A stretch of DNA of 64,000 nt from Amycolatopsis dendrobii (GTDB lineage Bacteria; Actinomycetota; Actinomycetes; Mycobacteriales; Pseudonocardiaceae): positions 434,001-498,000 of the forward strand of contig NZ_JACGZW010000008.1 of assembly GCF_014145675.1 (NCBI RefSeq), written 5' to 3'. Shown here piece after piece: positions 43,294-55,010 of the stretch. Made by a program: the position numbers and the translations under genes. Under the pieces are notes generated by a model. The model was not told the DNA's origin. It ran no database searches and saw only the letters and a program-made list of their open reading frames with translations. How positions within the stretch are numbered: position 1 is the stretch's first letter; each line of letters starts with the position of its first letter.

Positions 43294-43389
43294 GCGGACG
43301 AACCGCACTGGGCTTTTAACGCGTGAAGCGGACCGCTCATCGCATTAAGCCTCTCCTGACGCATTCCGTACGGCAGGGTCGACCGTGAC

Positions 43390-46368
43390 ATGGACACGAC
43401 CGCAGAACGAACCCCGGCCACCGAGGCAGTCGAATTGGCGACCCGAACTCCCCGCCAGCTGGAACTCTCCCCGTTGAGCGAAGCCGGTCAGCCCGACGAA
43501 TCCTTGCCCTACCTGACCTCCTATTGCCGTCGTGCCCACGATCGCGCGCTGAGGTCCGTCGTCGAGGCCGCCGCACAGGGGAAGAGCGGAATGCGCACCC
43601 TCGTGGGCGGACCGGCGACAGGGAAGAAACGCGCGCTATGGGAAGCCACGCACATCCGCGGCACTGACGGGCAATTGCTGCTCTACGGCTGGAGAATCTG
43701 GCCCGCCCTCAGTCCGCGCAGCATCGAGGAACTGCTGGCGAGCGCGAACAGATTCCAGGAAAAAACCGTCGTGTTGCTTCTCTCCGCGGAACGGTACTTG
43801 TTCTCGGATGACAACGAAAAAAACAATGATGTCGCCGATTTCCTGCGAAATCTGCTGGAAGACGCCGGACGTGCGCCGATTCTGATTCTCGCCAGCCTGC
43901 TTTCGGAGTACTGGCAGAGTCTCACGGCACCGCAGGACGGGGGCGTCGATCGCTCGAGCGTCGAACTGCTGCTGCGAGGCACCAGCGACACGGTGGCCGG
44001 CTCCTTCTCCGCAACCGAGGTCCAGCGGGCGCTCGGCTCGTCCGACCCACGAGTCTCCGAAGCGGCGGCGGACGCGCCGAACGGACAGGTGATCCAGACG
44101 ATCGTCGCCGGGCCAGCACTGCGCACGCGCTGCCAGCGGATCAGCCCGGCCGCTCGCGCGATACTGGATTTCGTGGTCGAGGCCCGGCACGCGGGCCACG
44201 GCCCCTCGATGTCCCGGGCAATGCTCCGCCTGGGTGCGCAAGCCTGTCCGGACGGACCGGAGACCGACGAGCAGTTCGGCACGGCGCTGAAAGAGCTGAC
44301 GACTCCAGTCCGCGGTGGTGCCACTGTGCTGGTCAAAGACGGGAAAACGGACGCCTGTCGCCTTGCCCCGGGTCTCGATCGGCAGTACGTGGCCGAGGCG
44401 GCGCAGCCGATCCTCCCTCGGGCGAGCTTGTGGCCGGTGTTGCTGGAAACCGTTGCGGGACAGGACAGTCTTGACGTCGCGCGGGAATGCCGCCGACGCC
44501 ATCTGCTGGAGTTGAGCACCCACTTCTTCCTGAAGAGCGGCCTGCCGGAGGCGCGCCTCGAACTCGCGGCGATGCTGGCGAAGGCCGGGCGGATCGACGA
44601 GGCGGTGGTCCAGTACCGGATGCTCACGCGGATCGGTGCCGACGTCGAGGAGGCGATCAACCAGGGGGCGGCCGTTCTCTTCGCAGCGGGGCGCGAAAAG
44701 GACGTCCTGGACTGGCTGAGTCCGCTCGCCGAGGCGGGCGACCGTTCGGCCGCCTTGCACGTCGAGACCGCCCATACCCGGTGCGGCCGGCCGGAGCTGG
44801 CATTGGCCGTGCACCGCCGGCGCGCGGAAAACGGCGACCTGCGGTCGGCGGCCTATGTGGCCGCGAGCATGGTCTCGCCCGAGATTTCGGTCGATTCCCA
44901 CGGCCGCCTTTCTGCCGAAGATCTGGAGAAACAGCGGAACCGTCGCCGGAAAGAACTCGACAAGGCGGTGCGCTGGCTGAACGAGCTGGCCGCCCGGCAC
45001 GGGCGCGATCTGCTTCCCCTGATCGCCGACCTGACCATGGACGCTTTCGGGATCGACGCGGTGCTGGAGATGCTGGAGGCGGAGGCGACCGGCTACGACC
45101 GGCACAGCGCCTACCTGCTCGGCGCCGAAGCACTGTCCGCGGCCGGGCAGGCCGAAAGGGCGCTGAAGTGGGTGGAAGCGGCGCGGCTGCTCGGCGTCCC
45201 CGGCACCGCCGCCGCGGCGACGCGGGTGAATCTGCGCGCCCGTCTGCTCGAAGCTGCCCAGAAGTGCGCGCTCGAGGCTGCGGACGAGGGGGACGCGGCT
45301 CCGCTGATCGAGGTCGGCGACGTCTTCGCCCGCTCCGTACCCCCGCTTCCGGACCGAGCGTTCGAGTGCTACGACGTTGCGGCGTCCGGCGATCCGGCCG
45401 CCGCCTTCAGCGCGGGTGCCCGCACCGCGGCCCGGCTCGGGATGCTCGACCGGACAATCCGCTGCTTCCGCGGCGCGAGCCTCGCCGGTCGCGCACCGGA
45501 TCCGGTCAAGATCGTCCGGCTGCTCTGCGCCGCGGAAAAGAGCGCTGAGGCGTTGGAATGGTACGTCGCCACGGTTCCGCCGGATCCGGGCTCGCTCGGT
45601 CCGGTCGCGCGGCACGTCAAGGACTTCCCGCATGCGGTGACCGTGGCCGAGGCCGTCCGCTCGCGCAGGAACATCCCGCGCTGGCGGGCGCTGGTCTGGG
45701 TGGCCGACGAACTCCTCGACGCGCGCGCCGAGGAAGCCGACCGGGCGACGGTGAGCGGGAACGGCCCGCACCACGCGACCTCCTCGCTGCTGGTGCTGGC
45801 GGGCCGGCTCTACAAGGAAGCGGCCGCGTCGGGTGGCGCGCGGATCGGGGAACGAGCCCTTCGCCTGCTGATGGACGCGCGCAACTTCACCGAGGCAGTG
45901 CAGCTGATCCGCGCCGGACGCGAGGCCGTGCCGCGGCGGTTGCGGGCGCTGCTGGCGGAAGCCCTCGCCGGACGCGGCTCGCTGAAAGACGCCGAACAAC
46001 TGCTCGAGGAACTGCTCGACGAGGACGACTTCAGCGCCGCCGCCGGGGTCGCCCGGGGATTCAACCTGCACGAGGAGTACTTCAAAGCGCAGGACATCGC
46101 CGAGCGCGGGGCCAACGGCGGGGACGTCGAATCCGCTGTGCTGCTGGGCGATCTTCGCCGCGGCGCGGGCGACCAGACCAGGGTGCTCGATCTCTACTGT
46201 CTCGCGCTGGCCCACGGCCATCCGGGCGCGCGGATCAGGATCGAACGCATTCTCGCGGGGGACGGCACTGCCTGGGAGCACGCGCAGTTGCGGAAGTACG
46301 GCCTCGATCCGCAGGGGAACATCGCGCCGGACTGGGAGGTCCCGGCGCCCGGCGCGGACGACGCGTGA
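43390..46368 (+). CDS. Large TPR protein with degenerate P-loop NTPase domain
   Basis: A 992-aa protein of an actinobacterial signal-type family that normally couples a P-loop domain to helical repeats. The lead-in LPYLTSYCRRAHDRALRSVV matches the family, but Walker A is VGGPATGKKR near residues 72-81 (Lys where Ser/Thr is expected) and the Walker B-like strand is VVLLLSAERYLF, lacking the usual acidic residue pair. From about 380 on, tetratricopeptide/Sel1-like helical pairs continue nearly to the end. No membrane segment. It sits alone on the plus strand, breaking the otherwise conserved rbfA-nrnA order. Function unknown; a defence or signalling scaffold is possible but unproven. Confidence 0.75.
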   Translation: MDTTAERTPATEAVELATRTPRQLELSPLSEAGQPDESLPYLTSYCRRAHDRALRSVVEAAAQGKSGMRTLVGGPATGKKRALWEATHIRGTDGQLLLYGWRIWPALSPRSIEELLASANRFQEKTVVLLLSAERYLFSDDNEKNNDVADFLRNLLEDAGRAPILILASLLSEYWQSLTAPQDGGVDRSSVELLLRGTSDTVAGSFSATEVQRALGSSDPRVSEAAADAPNGQVIQTIVAGPALRTRCQRISPAARAILDFVVEARHAGHGPSMSRAMLRLGAQACPDGPETDEQFGTALKELTTPVRGGATVLVKDGKTDACRLAPGLDRQYVAEAAQPILPRASLWPVLLETVAGQDSLDVARECRRRHLLELSTHFFLKSGLPEARLELAAMLAKAGRIDEAVVQYRMLTRIGADVEEAINQGAAVLFAAGREKDVLDWLSPLAEAGDRSAALHVETAHTRCGRPELALAVHRRRAENGDLRSAAYVAASMVSPEISVDSHGRLSAEDLEKQRNRRRKELDKAVRWLNELAARHGRDLLPLIADLTMDAFGIDAVLEMLEAEATGYDRHSAYLLGAEALSAAGQAERALKWVEAARLLGVPGTAAAATRVNLRARLLEAAQKCALEAADEGDAAPLIEVGDVFARSVPPLPDRAFECYDVAASGDPAAAFSAGARTAARLGMLDRTIRCFRGASLAGRAPDPVKIVRLLCAAEKSAEALEWYVATVPPDPGSLGPVARHVKDFPHAVTVAEAVRSRRNIPRWRALVWVADELLDARAEEADRATVSGNGPHHATSSLLVLAGRLYKEAAASGGARIGERALRLLMDARNFTEAVQLIRAGREAVPRRLRALLAEALAGRGSLKDAEQLLEELLDEDDFSAAAGVARGFNLHEEYFKAQDIAERGANGGDVESAVLLGDLRRGAGDQTRVLDLYCLALAHGHPGARIRIERILAGDGTAWEHAQLRKYGLDPQGNIAPDWEVPAPGADDA

Positions 46369-46463
46369 AGCCGCACCGCACCGCGCTCGTTCACTGGTCA
46401 CCCGGGAAAGCTCGGTGTTGCCAATTGCCTACACAACCCCGGCCACCCGAACCGGTGAACCCG

Positions 46464-47297
46464 CTACGTCAGCCGCGGCCCGAGGAAGCGCAGGACTTCC
46501 GGCAGGATTCCCTGCCAGTACTCCGAAGTGTGCGCCCCCGGCGTGATCCGCGAGACCTCCGGCTTGGCGCTGGTGATCAGCTTCCGGTTGGCTGGCAGGA
46601 ACGGGTCCTCCTCGCCGCACCACACGCCGAGGCCCCGGGGCGGGAGTTCGTCCACGTGCTGCAGCGGTTCGGCGGCCGTCCAGTCGTTCTGGGACGCGAA
46701 GATGTGCCGGGACCGGGCTTCCGGCCACGTGCGGAACAGGGCCGCGCTGCAGGTGGCCACGGCGGTCACGTCGCGGCGGAGGCGGGCGAGGTTCAGTGCT
46801 CCGAAGCCGCCCATGGAGATGCCGAGGAGTCCGGTCATCGGGCGGAGGCCCGATTCGGACAGCCAGCCGGGGAGTTCGTCGGTGAGCATGCGGTGCGGGT
46901 CGTCGTCGCCGTCAGGCATCCAGTAGTGGCTTCCGTCGACCGCGACGACCGCGAACGGCGGGGTGCCGGACCGGACGGCGGCGGTGAGTGCCGCGGGCAG
47001 GCCCAGGTCCATGAAGGTGCGGGCGTTCGACCCGCGGCCGTGCAGTGCGACGCAGACCGGCAGGCCGGTGCTGGGGATTCCGTCGGGCGTCATGAGCACC
47101 ACGTCGACGTCCCGGCCCCGGGCCGCGGAGTGCCTGCGGTGGATCGTGATGGACGCCTTCAGGGGCGACGGGCTGGAGGCCGGGGCAGCCGAGGTCGGCG
47201 CAACCACCGGGGCGGAGCGCCCGGTGCAGGCGGAGACGAGCGCCGCGGCACTGCCGAACAGCAGGCCGCGTCGCGTGACACCGGGCTTTGACCGCAT
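46464..47297 (-). CDS. Exported alpha/beta-hydrolase, esterase-D/mycolyltransferase-like
   Basis: A 277-aa secreted lipoprotein-type hydrolase. The signal peptide has twin arginines (TRRGLLFG) and a lipobox-like LVSAC, so Tat export with lipid anchoring is likely. The nucleophile elbow is GISMGG near residue 155, with the oxyanion lead HGRGSNARTF near 94, the acid probably in GEEDPF, and the His in GAHTSEYW. The fold resembles S-formylglutathione hydrolase/antigen 85. It begins 4 bp after the rbfA stop on the same strand. The physiological ester is unknown. Confidence 0.85.
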   Translation of the reverse strand: MRSKPGVTRRGLLFGSAAALVSACTGRSAPVVAPTSAAPASSPSPLKASITIHRRHSAARGRDVDVVLMTPDGIPSTGLPVCVALHGRGSNARTFMDLGLPAALTAAVRSGTPPFAVVAVDGSHYWMPDGDDDPHRMLTDELPGWLSESGLRPMTGLLGISMGGFGALNLARLRRDVTAVATCSAALFRTWPEARSRHIFASQNDWTAAEPLQHVDELPPRGLGVWCGEEDPFLPANRKLITSAKPEVSRITPGAHTSEYWQGILPEVLRFLGPRLT

Positions 47298-47301
47298 CGC
47301 T

Positions 47302-47775
47302 TCAGCCGCGCGTCTCCTCTTCTGCTTGCTCCTCGTCCTCTTCGGCGCGAGGGGCCTTGTACGGGTCCGCTTCGCCCGCGGGCTGCGCTCCGGTCGCCCG
47401 GCGGGCCACCTCGGCGTCCGATTCGCGGGCCTTCGCGAGCAGTTCTTCGATGCGGCGGGCGTCGTCCGGGACGCTGTCCGCGACGAAGGTGAGCGTCGGG
47501 GTGTAGCGGACGCCGGTGCCCTGTCCGACCTTGGTGCGCAGGACGCCGCGCGCGGCTTCCAGCGCGGCCGCGGCGCTCGCGAAGTCCGGCTCCGCGTCGA
47601 CGGTTTCGCCGAGCACCGTGTAGTACACCGTGGCGTCGTGCAGGTCCGCAGTGACACGGGCGTCGGTGATGGTCACCGCGCCCAGTCGCGGGTCCTTGAC
47701 GTCGTGTTCGATCGCCGAGGCCACGATCTGCGAGATCCGCTTGGCGAGCTTGCGCGCTCGAGCGGGATCGGCCAT
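47302..47775 (-). CDS. rbfA: 30S ribosome-binding factor RbfA
   Basis: A 157-aa KH-like cold-shock/assembly factor acting on the 16S 5' helix during 30S maturation. The core MADPARARKLAKRISQIV and DPRLGAVTITDARVT is typical, and the acidic C-terminal tail (EEDEEQAEEE) is common in actinobacteria. The ATG has AAGGAG 9 nt upstream. Follows infB and a DUF503 gene, as in other high-GC Gram-positives. Confidence 0.94.
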   Translation of the reverse strand: MADPARARKLAKRISQIVASAIEHDVKDPRLGAVTITDARVTADLHDATVYYTVLGETVDAEPDFASAAAALEAARGVLRTKVGQGTGVRYTPTLTFVADSVPDDARRIEELLAKARESDAEVARRATGAQPAGEADPYKAPRAEEDEEQAEEETRG

Positions 47776-47809
47776 GGCTGAGGTCTCCTTCTCCGGATTT
47801 CCGGGTGTT

Positions 47810-48103
47810 CTAGTCGTCCGGGCCGAGCAGCCGGCGGCGCGCGGACAGCAGTTCGAACTCGGGGCGGCCCGCCGCGAACCGCTCGCACGCGTCGAGCACG
47901 TCCCGGATGTGCTCGCCGTCGGGGGCGACCGCGGCGACGCCGATGAGCGCGCGCCGGTGCAGGTCCAGATGTCCCGCCTCGGCGACCGAGACGGCGAATC
48001 GCTTCCGCAGTTCGGCCACCACCGGCCGCACCACGGATCGCTTCTGCTTCAACGAATGCACGTCGTCGAGCAGCAGGTCAAGCTCTAGGGCTCCGACAAA
48101 CAT
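47810..48103 (-). CDS. DUF503 family protein
   Basis: A 97-aa small protein that nearly always lies between infB and rbfA in Gram-positives. Conserved blocks are MFVGALELDLLLDDVHSLKQ with KRSVVRPVVAELRKRF, and the short beta-alpha-beta fold. Function unknown; the constant neighbourhood suggests a role around translation initiation or ribosome assembly. No obvious Shine-Dalgarno sequence before the ATG. Confidence 0.85.
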   Translation of the reverse strand: MFVGALELDLLLDDVHSLKQKRSVVRPVVAELRKRFAVSVAEAGHLDLHRRALIGVAAVAPDGEHIRDVLDACERFAAGRPEFELLSARRRLLGPDD

Positions 48104-48168
48104 AAATGGCGAAGTTGTGCCGCGAGGGCGGTCCGGGGTGCGCGGCTGGCGCACCCCGGACCGGTCGC

Positions 48169-51114
<2,946 letters not shown>

Positions 51115-51203
51115 AGCTCTCCTCATCTAGGGGAGGCCAGGCGGAAGACCCGCTGACCTCGTCCTTATCGTCGCGCGTTCATGGCTTCAGCTTCACGGCT
51201 GAC

Positions 51204-51593
51204 TCATGACGGGTCGACCTGCTTCCTTGTTTCTCGCGACTCCGGGAGTGTCCCGGAGTCGTTGCCTGCGGCGAACGCCGCGTGGTCGTGCAGCCCCGCG
51301 GCCTCGAGCGCGCCCTGGACCCGGAGGGCCCGCGGGAACGCCCGCTTCCGCTCGGCTTTGGCCAGGCAGCCCGGCCCCGGGTGCAGCCACGCACCCCGGC
51401 CCGGCAGCCGCCGACGTTCGTCGACGACCAGCCGCCCGTCCGCCGCGACCACGCGCAGCAGTTCACCGGTCAAGTCCCGTTTCCGGCAGCCGACACACGT
51501 GCGCACCGGCGACTGCCGGTGACGCTGGAGGTCGGGGGTGTCCCCAGTAGCCCTTCGCGGGTCTTGAACCGTTGTCGAGTCTAGCGCCTGCAC
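51204..51593 (-). CDS. ylxR: YlxR (DUF448) RNA-binding protein
   Basis: Small nucleoid/RNA-binding protein located between nusA and infB in most Gram-positives; Clostridium/Bacillus homologs influence RNase P or gene expression. The family pattern VRTCVGCRKRD, then GRGAWLHPGPGCLAKAERKR, is complete. With the GTG at 51593 (2 nt past the nusA stop) it is 129 aa, including a 28-residue polar leader; a shorter start at the Val of VRTCVGC is possible. Confidence 0.88.
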   Translation of the reverse strand: MQALDSTTVQDPRRATGDTPDLQRHRQSPVRTCVGCRKRDLTGELLRVVAADGRLVVDERRRLPGRGAWLHPGPGCLAKAERKRAFPRALRVQGALEAAGLHDHAAFAAGNDSGTLPESRETRKQVDPS

Positions 51594-51595
51594 CT

Positions 51596-52654
51596 TCAGT
51601 CGGCCGAACCGGTTGCCGCGGCGGGCCGCGCCTGGCCGGCGTGGTCTTGCTCACCCCCGGCCGGACCGGCCGGCTCGGCGGGGGCCGCGTCGCTGCGGAT
51701 GTCGATCCGCCAGCCGGTGAGCCGGGCGGCGAGGCGGGCGTTCTGGCCCTCCTTGCCGATCGCCAGCGACAGCTGGAAGTCCGGCACGACGACCCTCGCC
51801 GTCTTGGCGCGCTCGTCCACGACACGTACCGAAACAACCTTCGCCGGCGACAATGCATTCCCGACGAACTTGGCCGGGTCGTCGGACCAGTCGATGATGT
51901 CGATCTTCTCGCCGGCCAGCTCGCTCATCACGTTGCGCACGCGCGCGCCCATCGGGCCGATGCACGCGCCCTTCGCGTTGACGCCCGGGATGGTCGAGCG
52001 CACGGCGATCTTCGACCGGTGCCCCGGTTCGCGGGCGACCGCGGCGATCTCGACGGTGCCGTCGGCGATCTCCGGGACCTCCAGCGCGAACAGCTTGCGC
52101 ACCAGGTTCGGGTGCGAGCGCGACAGCATGATCTGCGGGCCGCGGTTGCTGCGCGACACGCCGAACACGAACGCCTTGATGCGGGTGCCGTGCTCGTAGG
52201 ACTCCCCCGCGACCTGCTCGGCCTGCGGCAGCACGCCCTCGGTGTCGCCGACCTGGATCACGACCATGCCGCGGGCGTTGGCGCGCGCGTCGCGCTGCAC
52301 CACCCCGGCCACGATCTCGCCCTCCTTGGCAGAGAACTCGCCGTAGGTCTTCTCGTGCTCGGCGTCGCGCAGCCGCTGCAGGATGACCTGGCGCGCGGTG
52401 GTGGCGGCGATCCGGCCGAAGCCCTCGGGCGTGTCGTCCCACTCCTCGTCGACCTCGCCCTCGGACGTGAGGGTGTGCGCGAGGACGCGGACGAGGCCGG
52501 TCTTGCGGTCGATGTCGATGCGGGCGTGCGGCTGGTGGCCCTCGGTGTGCTTGTACGCGGTGAGCAGCGCGGTCTCGATGGCCTCGATGACCGTGTCGAA
52601 GGGGATGTCCTTGTCCCGTTCGATCGCCCGCAGCGCGGCGATGTCCACGTTCAC
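51596..52654 (-). CDS. nusA: Transcription termination/antitermination factor NusA
   Basis: A 352-aa RNA polymerase-binding factor: N-terminal domain, S1 domain (GVVQRDARANARGMVVIQVG region), then two KH domains (KGACIGPMGARVRNVMSEL; FQLSLAIGKEGQNARLAARL, each read in part). The actinobacterial form lacks the acidic C-terminal repeats and ends in a Pro/Ala tail. Its GTG start overlaps the rimP stop as GTGA, and ylxR starts 2 nt after its stop. Confidence 0.95.
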   Translation of the reverse strand: MNVDIAALRAIERDKDIPFDTVIEAIETALLTAYKHTEGHQPHARIDIDRKTGLVRVLAHTLTSEGEVDEEWDDTPEGFGRIAATTARQVILQRLRDAEHEKTYGEFSAKEGEIVAGVVQRDARANARGMVVIQVGDTEGVLPQAEQVAGESYEHGTRIKAFVFGVSRSNRGPQIMLSRSHPNLVRKLFALEVPEIADGTVEIAAVAREPGHRSKIAVRSTIPGVNAKGACIGPMGARVRNVMSELAGEKIDIIDWSDDPAKFVGNALSPAKVVSVRVVDERAKTARVVVPDFQLSLAIGKEGQNARLAARLTGWRIDIRSDAAPAEPAGPAGGEQDHAGQARPAAATGSAD

Positions 52655-53184
52655 TTCGACTCCTCCTTCTTGTCCTTGTCGTCCTCGGCAGCGCTGTCGT
52701 CGGCCAGGGCTTTGAGGTCTTCTGCGGGCGGTTGCTTGAATTCGACTTCCACCACGGCCTTCGCGACGGATCGGTAGTGCACGTCCTTGATCCGGCCGTC
52801 GGCGAGCACGCGCACGCTCTTCTCGCCGGCGTGCCCGACGCGGCCGAGGTAGGCGGAGCCTTCGACGGGCGTGATCTTGACGAGGCGGAACCGGGCGCGC
52901 CGCCAGTGCCGCCGCTGGGTGAGCGGCCGGTCGAGGCCCGGCGAGGTGACCTCGAGCGTGTAGGCGCTCGCCAGCACGTGCTCGTTCTCGTCGAGTGCGG
53001 CCGAGACGGTGCGGCTGACCTCGGCGACCTCGTCCAGCCCGACGCCGTCGTCGGAGTCGACGACCACCTTCACCAGCTGTCGCCTTCCGGCTTGCTGCAC
53101 CTCGAGCGAGTCGAGGTCGAAACCCGCGGTCGTGACGGCTTCGGCCACGATCGGCTCCAGCCGGCTGGCGAGTTCGTTGGGCAC
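52651..53184 (-). CDS. rimP: Ribosome maturation factor RimP
   Basis: A 177-aa 30S assembly factor. LASRLEPIVAEAVTTAGFDLDSLEV at the N-terminus (read in parts) and SAYTLEVTSPGLDRPLTQRRHW, the family hallmark, are clear. The acidic Lys/Glu tail is usual. I choose the GTG at 53184 because AGGAG is 8 nt upstream; a longer frame to 53226 has no such support. Head of the rimP-nusA-ylxR-infB series. Confidence 0.93.
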   Translation of the reverse strand: MPNELASRLEPIVAEAVTTAGFDLDSLEVQQAGRRQLVKVVVDSDDGVGLDEVAEVSRTVSAALDENEHVLASAYTLEVTSPGLDRPLTQRRHWRRARFRLVKITPVEGSAYLGRVGHAGEKSVRVLADGRIKDVHYRSVAKAVVEVEFKQPPAEDLKALADDSAAEDDKDKKEESK

Positions 53185-53318
53185 GTGGAGCACTCCTGTT
53201 CGGCCGTCGTGACGCGGGCTGGTCACGGCTGTGGTCGGTGAAGGTCAAGCTTATCCTGCGCCCCCGCCAGGACGCGCGAGCGGCGGCGCACCCGGGCGGC
53301 CTGGCAGGATGGGCCGAC

Positions 53319-54239
53319 GTGACCGCAGACCTCTCCCGGCGCGCCGTGCTGCGTCTGGGCGCACTGAGCGCCACTGTCGCCGCGGCTGTGCCGCTCGCCG
53401 CCTGCTCCGGCGGCTACGACGACGCCCCCGATCCACTGGCCCCGCTGCTGGCGACGGCCGAGGCGGACGCCGCCGCGGCCAGGAAGCTGCCCGCGGGCGG
53501 CGACGCGGCCGGCCAGGTCGCCGACGCCAGAGCCGCGCAGGCGGCCGCGCTCAAGGCCGAGGTGGACCGGCTGAACCGGCCCAAGCAGGCGGCGAACGTC
53601 CCCGCCGCGCCGGTCGGGCTCGCCGGGTTCAAGGACCGGCTCGCCGCCGCGCGCAAGCAGGCCGAGGACCTGGTGCCCGCGCTGCCGGCGTACCGGGCCG
53701 GGATCGTCGCGTCGGTGGCCGCCGGGTGCGCCGGGCTGCAGCGGGTCGCGCCGGAACTCGGTCCGGGGGCCGACGCGAAGCCCGCGGCCGCGCCGTCGCC
53801 GGTGCCGAAGGAAGCGGTGGATTCGCTGCAGAAGGCGCTGGCGGCCGAGCACGCGTCACTGTGGGTGTACGGGCTGGTGACGGCGTTCCTGCCGGGTGAT
53901 TTCGGAGAGGCGGTGAAGGCCGGGCGCGCGGAGCACACTGCGCGACGCGATGTGGTGACGCAGATGATCACTTCGGTCTCAGCGACGCCGGTTGCGCCTG
54001 AAGCCGCGTATGTGCCGCCTAAACCGGTTACGGACACGGCTTCGGCCGCTGCGCTGGTGGCGAGCGCGGAGGCGGACACGGCCGCGGCTTGGCTTGCGGT
54101 GCTCACGCATACCGATGACTCGGGGTTGCGCGGGATGGCTTTGCAGGCGTTGATCGCCGCGGCGCGGCGGGGGATGCCTTGGCGGCAGGAGGCGGGTCAG
54201 AAGCCCGCTGCGGTGGCGTTGCCCGGGCAGCCCTCGTAG
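53319..54239 (+). CDS. DUF4439 ferritin-like lipoprotein
   Basis: A 306-aa exported protein corresponding to the Rv2844-type gene beside rimP/nusA in mycobacteria. The signal region has SRRAVLRLG (twin Arg) and the lipobox LAAC. The mature part is mostly helical and Ala-rich; the last 150 residues (LQKALAAEHASLWVYGLVTAF onward) are the DUF4439 four-helix, ferritin-like domain with Glu and His residues that could bind metal. CAGGAT lies 8 nt before the GTG, without Shine-Dalgarno sequence. Function unknown. Confidence 0.82.
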   Translation: MTADLSRRAVLRLGALSATVAAAVPLAACSGGYDDAPDPLAPLLATAEADAAAARKLPAGGDAAGQVADARAAQAAALKAEVDRLNRPKQAANVPAAPVGLAGFKDRLAAARKQAEDLVPALPAYRAGIVASVAAGCAGLQRVAPELGPGADAKPAAAPSPVPKEAVDSLQKALAAEHASLWVYGLVTAFLPGDFGEAVKAGRAEHTARRDVVTQMITSVSATPVAPEAAYVPPKPVTDTASAAALVASAEADTAAAWLAVLTHTDDSGLRGMALQALIAAARRGMPWRQEAGQKPAAVALPGQPS

Positions 54240-54263
54240 GAAAAGCGCGCGGGCCGGGCGGAG

Positions 54264-54309
54264 CTCGTGAGTGCTTGTGCCGGTTAGAACCGGCGCAGGC
54301 ACTCACGAG
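54264..54309. repeat. Intergenic palindromic repeat, copy 4
   Basis: 21-bp arms around a TAGA loop, starting CTCGTGAGTGCTTGT. The arms differ from perfect complement at two places, and both would be G-U pairs in RNA transcribed from the plus strand, so the RNA stem is intact. It lies between two convergent stop codons, 24 bp from the ferritin-like gene and 3 bp from the membrane-protein gene. Confidence 0.85.
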
Positions 54310-54312
54310 ACC

Positions 54313-54978
54313 TCAGCGGAGCTTCCCGGACAGCTTCAAAGCGTTCTTCGCGATCCGGTTGAGCAGCTGCTTGTCGTGATGGCCGTAGTAGAAGTCGGTC
54401 AGCACGATCGTCACCTCGGGGCCGCTGGCCTTCGACTCGTACTCGGCCTCGTCGCCGCTCAGTTTCGGGGCGTCCGTGTCGTGGAAGGTGCCGTCGCGGA
54501 CGAGGTCGCTCACGTTGCCGGTGCCGTCCCGGTCGGTGAGCTGTTTCAGCTCCGTCGCCTTCGCCGCGTCCGGCATCGTCACCAGCACGACCGAGACCAG
54601 CGCCTTCGCGTCCCCGGACTGCACCGTGTACAGCGCCCGCGCCAGGGACTTGCACTGGTTGTCCTGGAAGAACTTCTTGGCGCCGGAGTAGGCGTTGGCC
54701 GCGCAGTCGGTCGCCTTGACCGGGCCTTCGGCCAGTTTGTAGTCGAACGCGGGCTTCGTCGTGGTCGCCGGGGATTCGGCGACCGGCTCGTCCGGCGTGC
54801 TGTCGTGCCGGATCAGGTACCAGACGAGACCGGCCACGACGGCGATCGCCACGAGCCCGGCGCCGCGCAGCAGCAGGGCGCGGTTGCGCGACGGCCCGGG
54901 CGGCGGACCCGGCTGCGCGGGCACGGCCGGGATCGGGGCCGTGTCCGAGGGTCCGGGGGTGAAGTGCGGATGGGACAC
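54313..54978 (-). CDS. Hypothetical single-span membrane protein
   Basis: A 221-aa protein: a short Pro-rich cytoplasmic N-terminus, one membrane segment (LLLRGAGLVAIAVVAGLVWYLI is split here as about residues 37-57), and an external domain of about 160 aa with two cysteines (ATDCAAN and DNQCKSL) likely to pair. I do not recognise the family. The GTG at 54978 has TACGGT 6 nt upstream, so it may be leaderless; the GTG at 54996 is the alternative. The position beside the DUF4439 gene resembles the Rv2843/Rv2844 pair only loosely. Confidence 0.68.
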   Translation of the reverse strand: MSHPHFTPGPSDTAPIPAVPAQPGPPPGPSRNRALLLRGAGLVAIAVVAGLVWYLIRHDSTPDEPVAESPATTTKPAFDYKLAEGPVKATDCAANAYSGAKKFFQDNQCKSLARALYTVQSGDAKALVSVVLVTMPDAAKATELKQLTDRDGTGNVSDLVRDGTFHDTDAPKLSGDEAEYESKASGPEVTIVLTDFYYGHHDKQLLNRIAKNALKLSGKLR

Positions 54979-55010
54979 GCGAACACCGTAGTTCACCGCC
55001 CCGGCAGCCT

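Noticed and set aside
43292..43317. Hairpin followed by TTTT taken as an intrinsic terminator
   Set aside because: It overlaps the -10 and start site of a well-formed promoter and the T run is only four bases after a 5-nt gap, so an operator is the better reading.
43636..46401. Long minus-strand frame opposite the TPR gene
   Set aside because: Antisense shadow; the plus-strand frame shows the family lead-in, helical repeats and a promoter.
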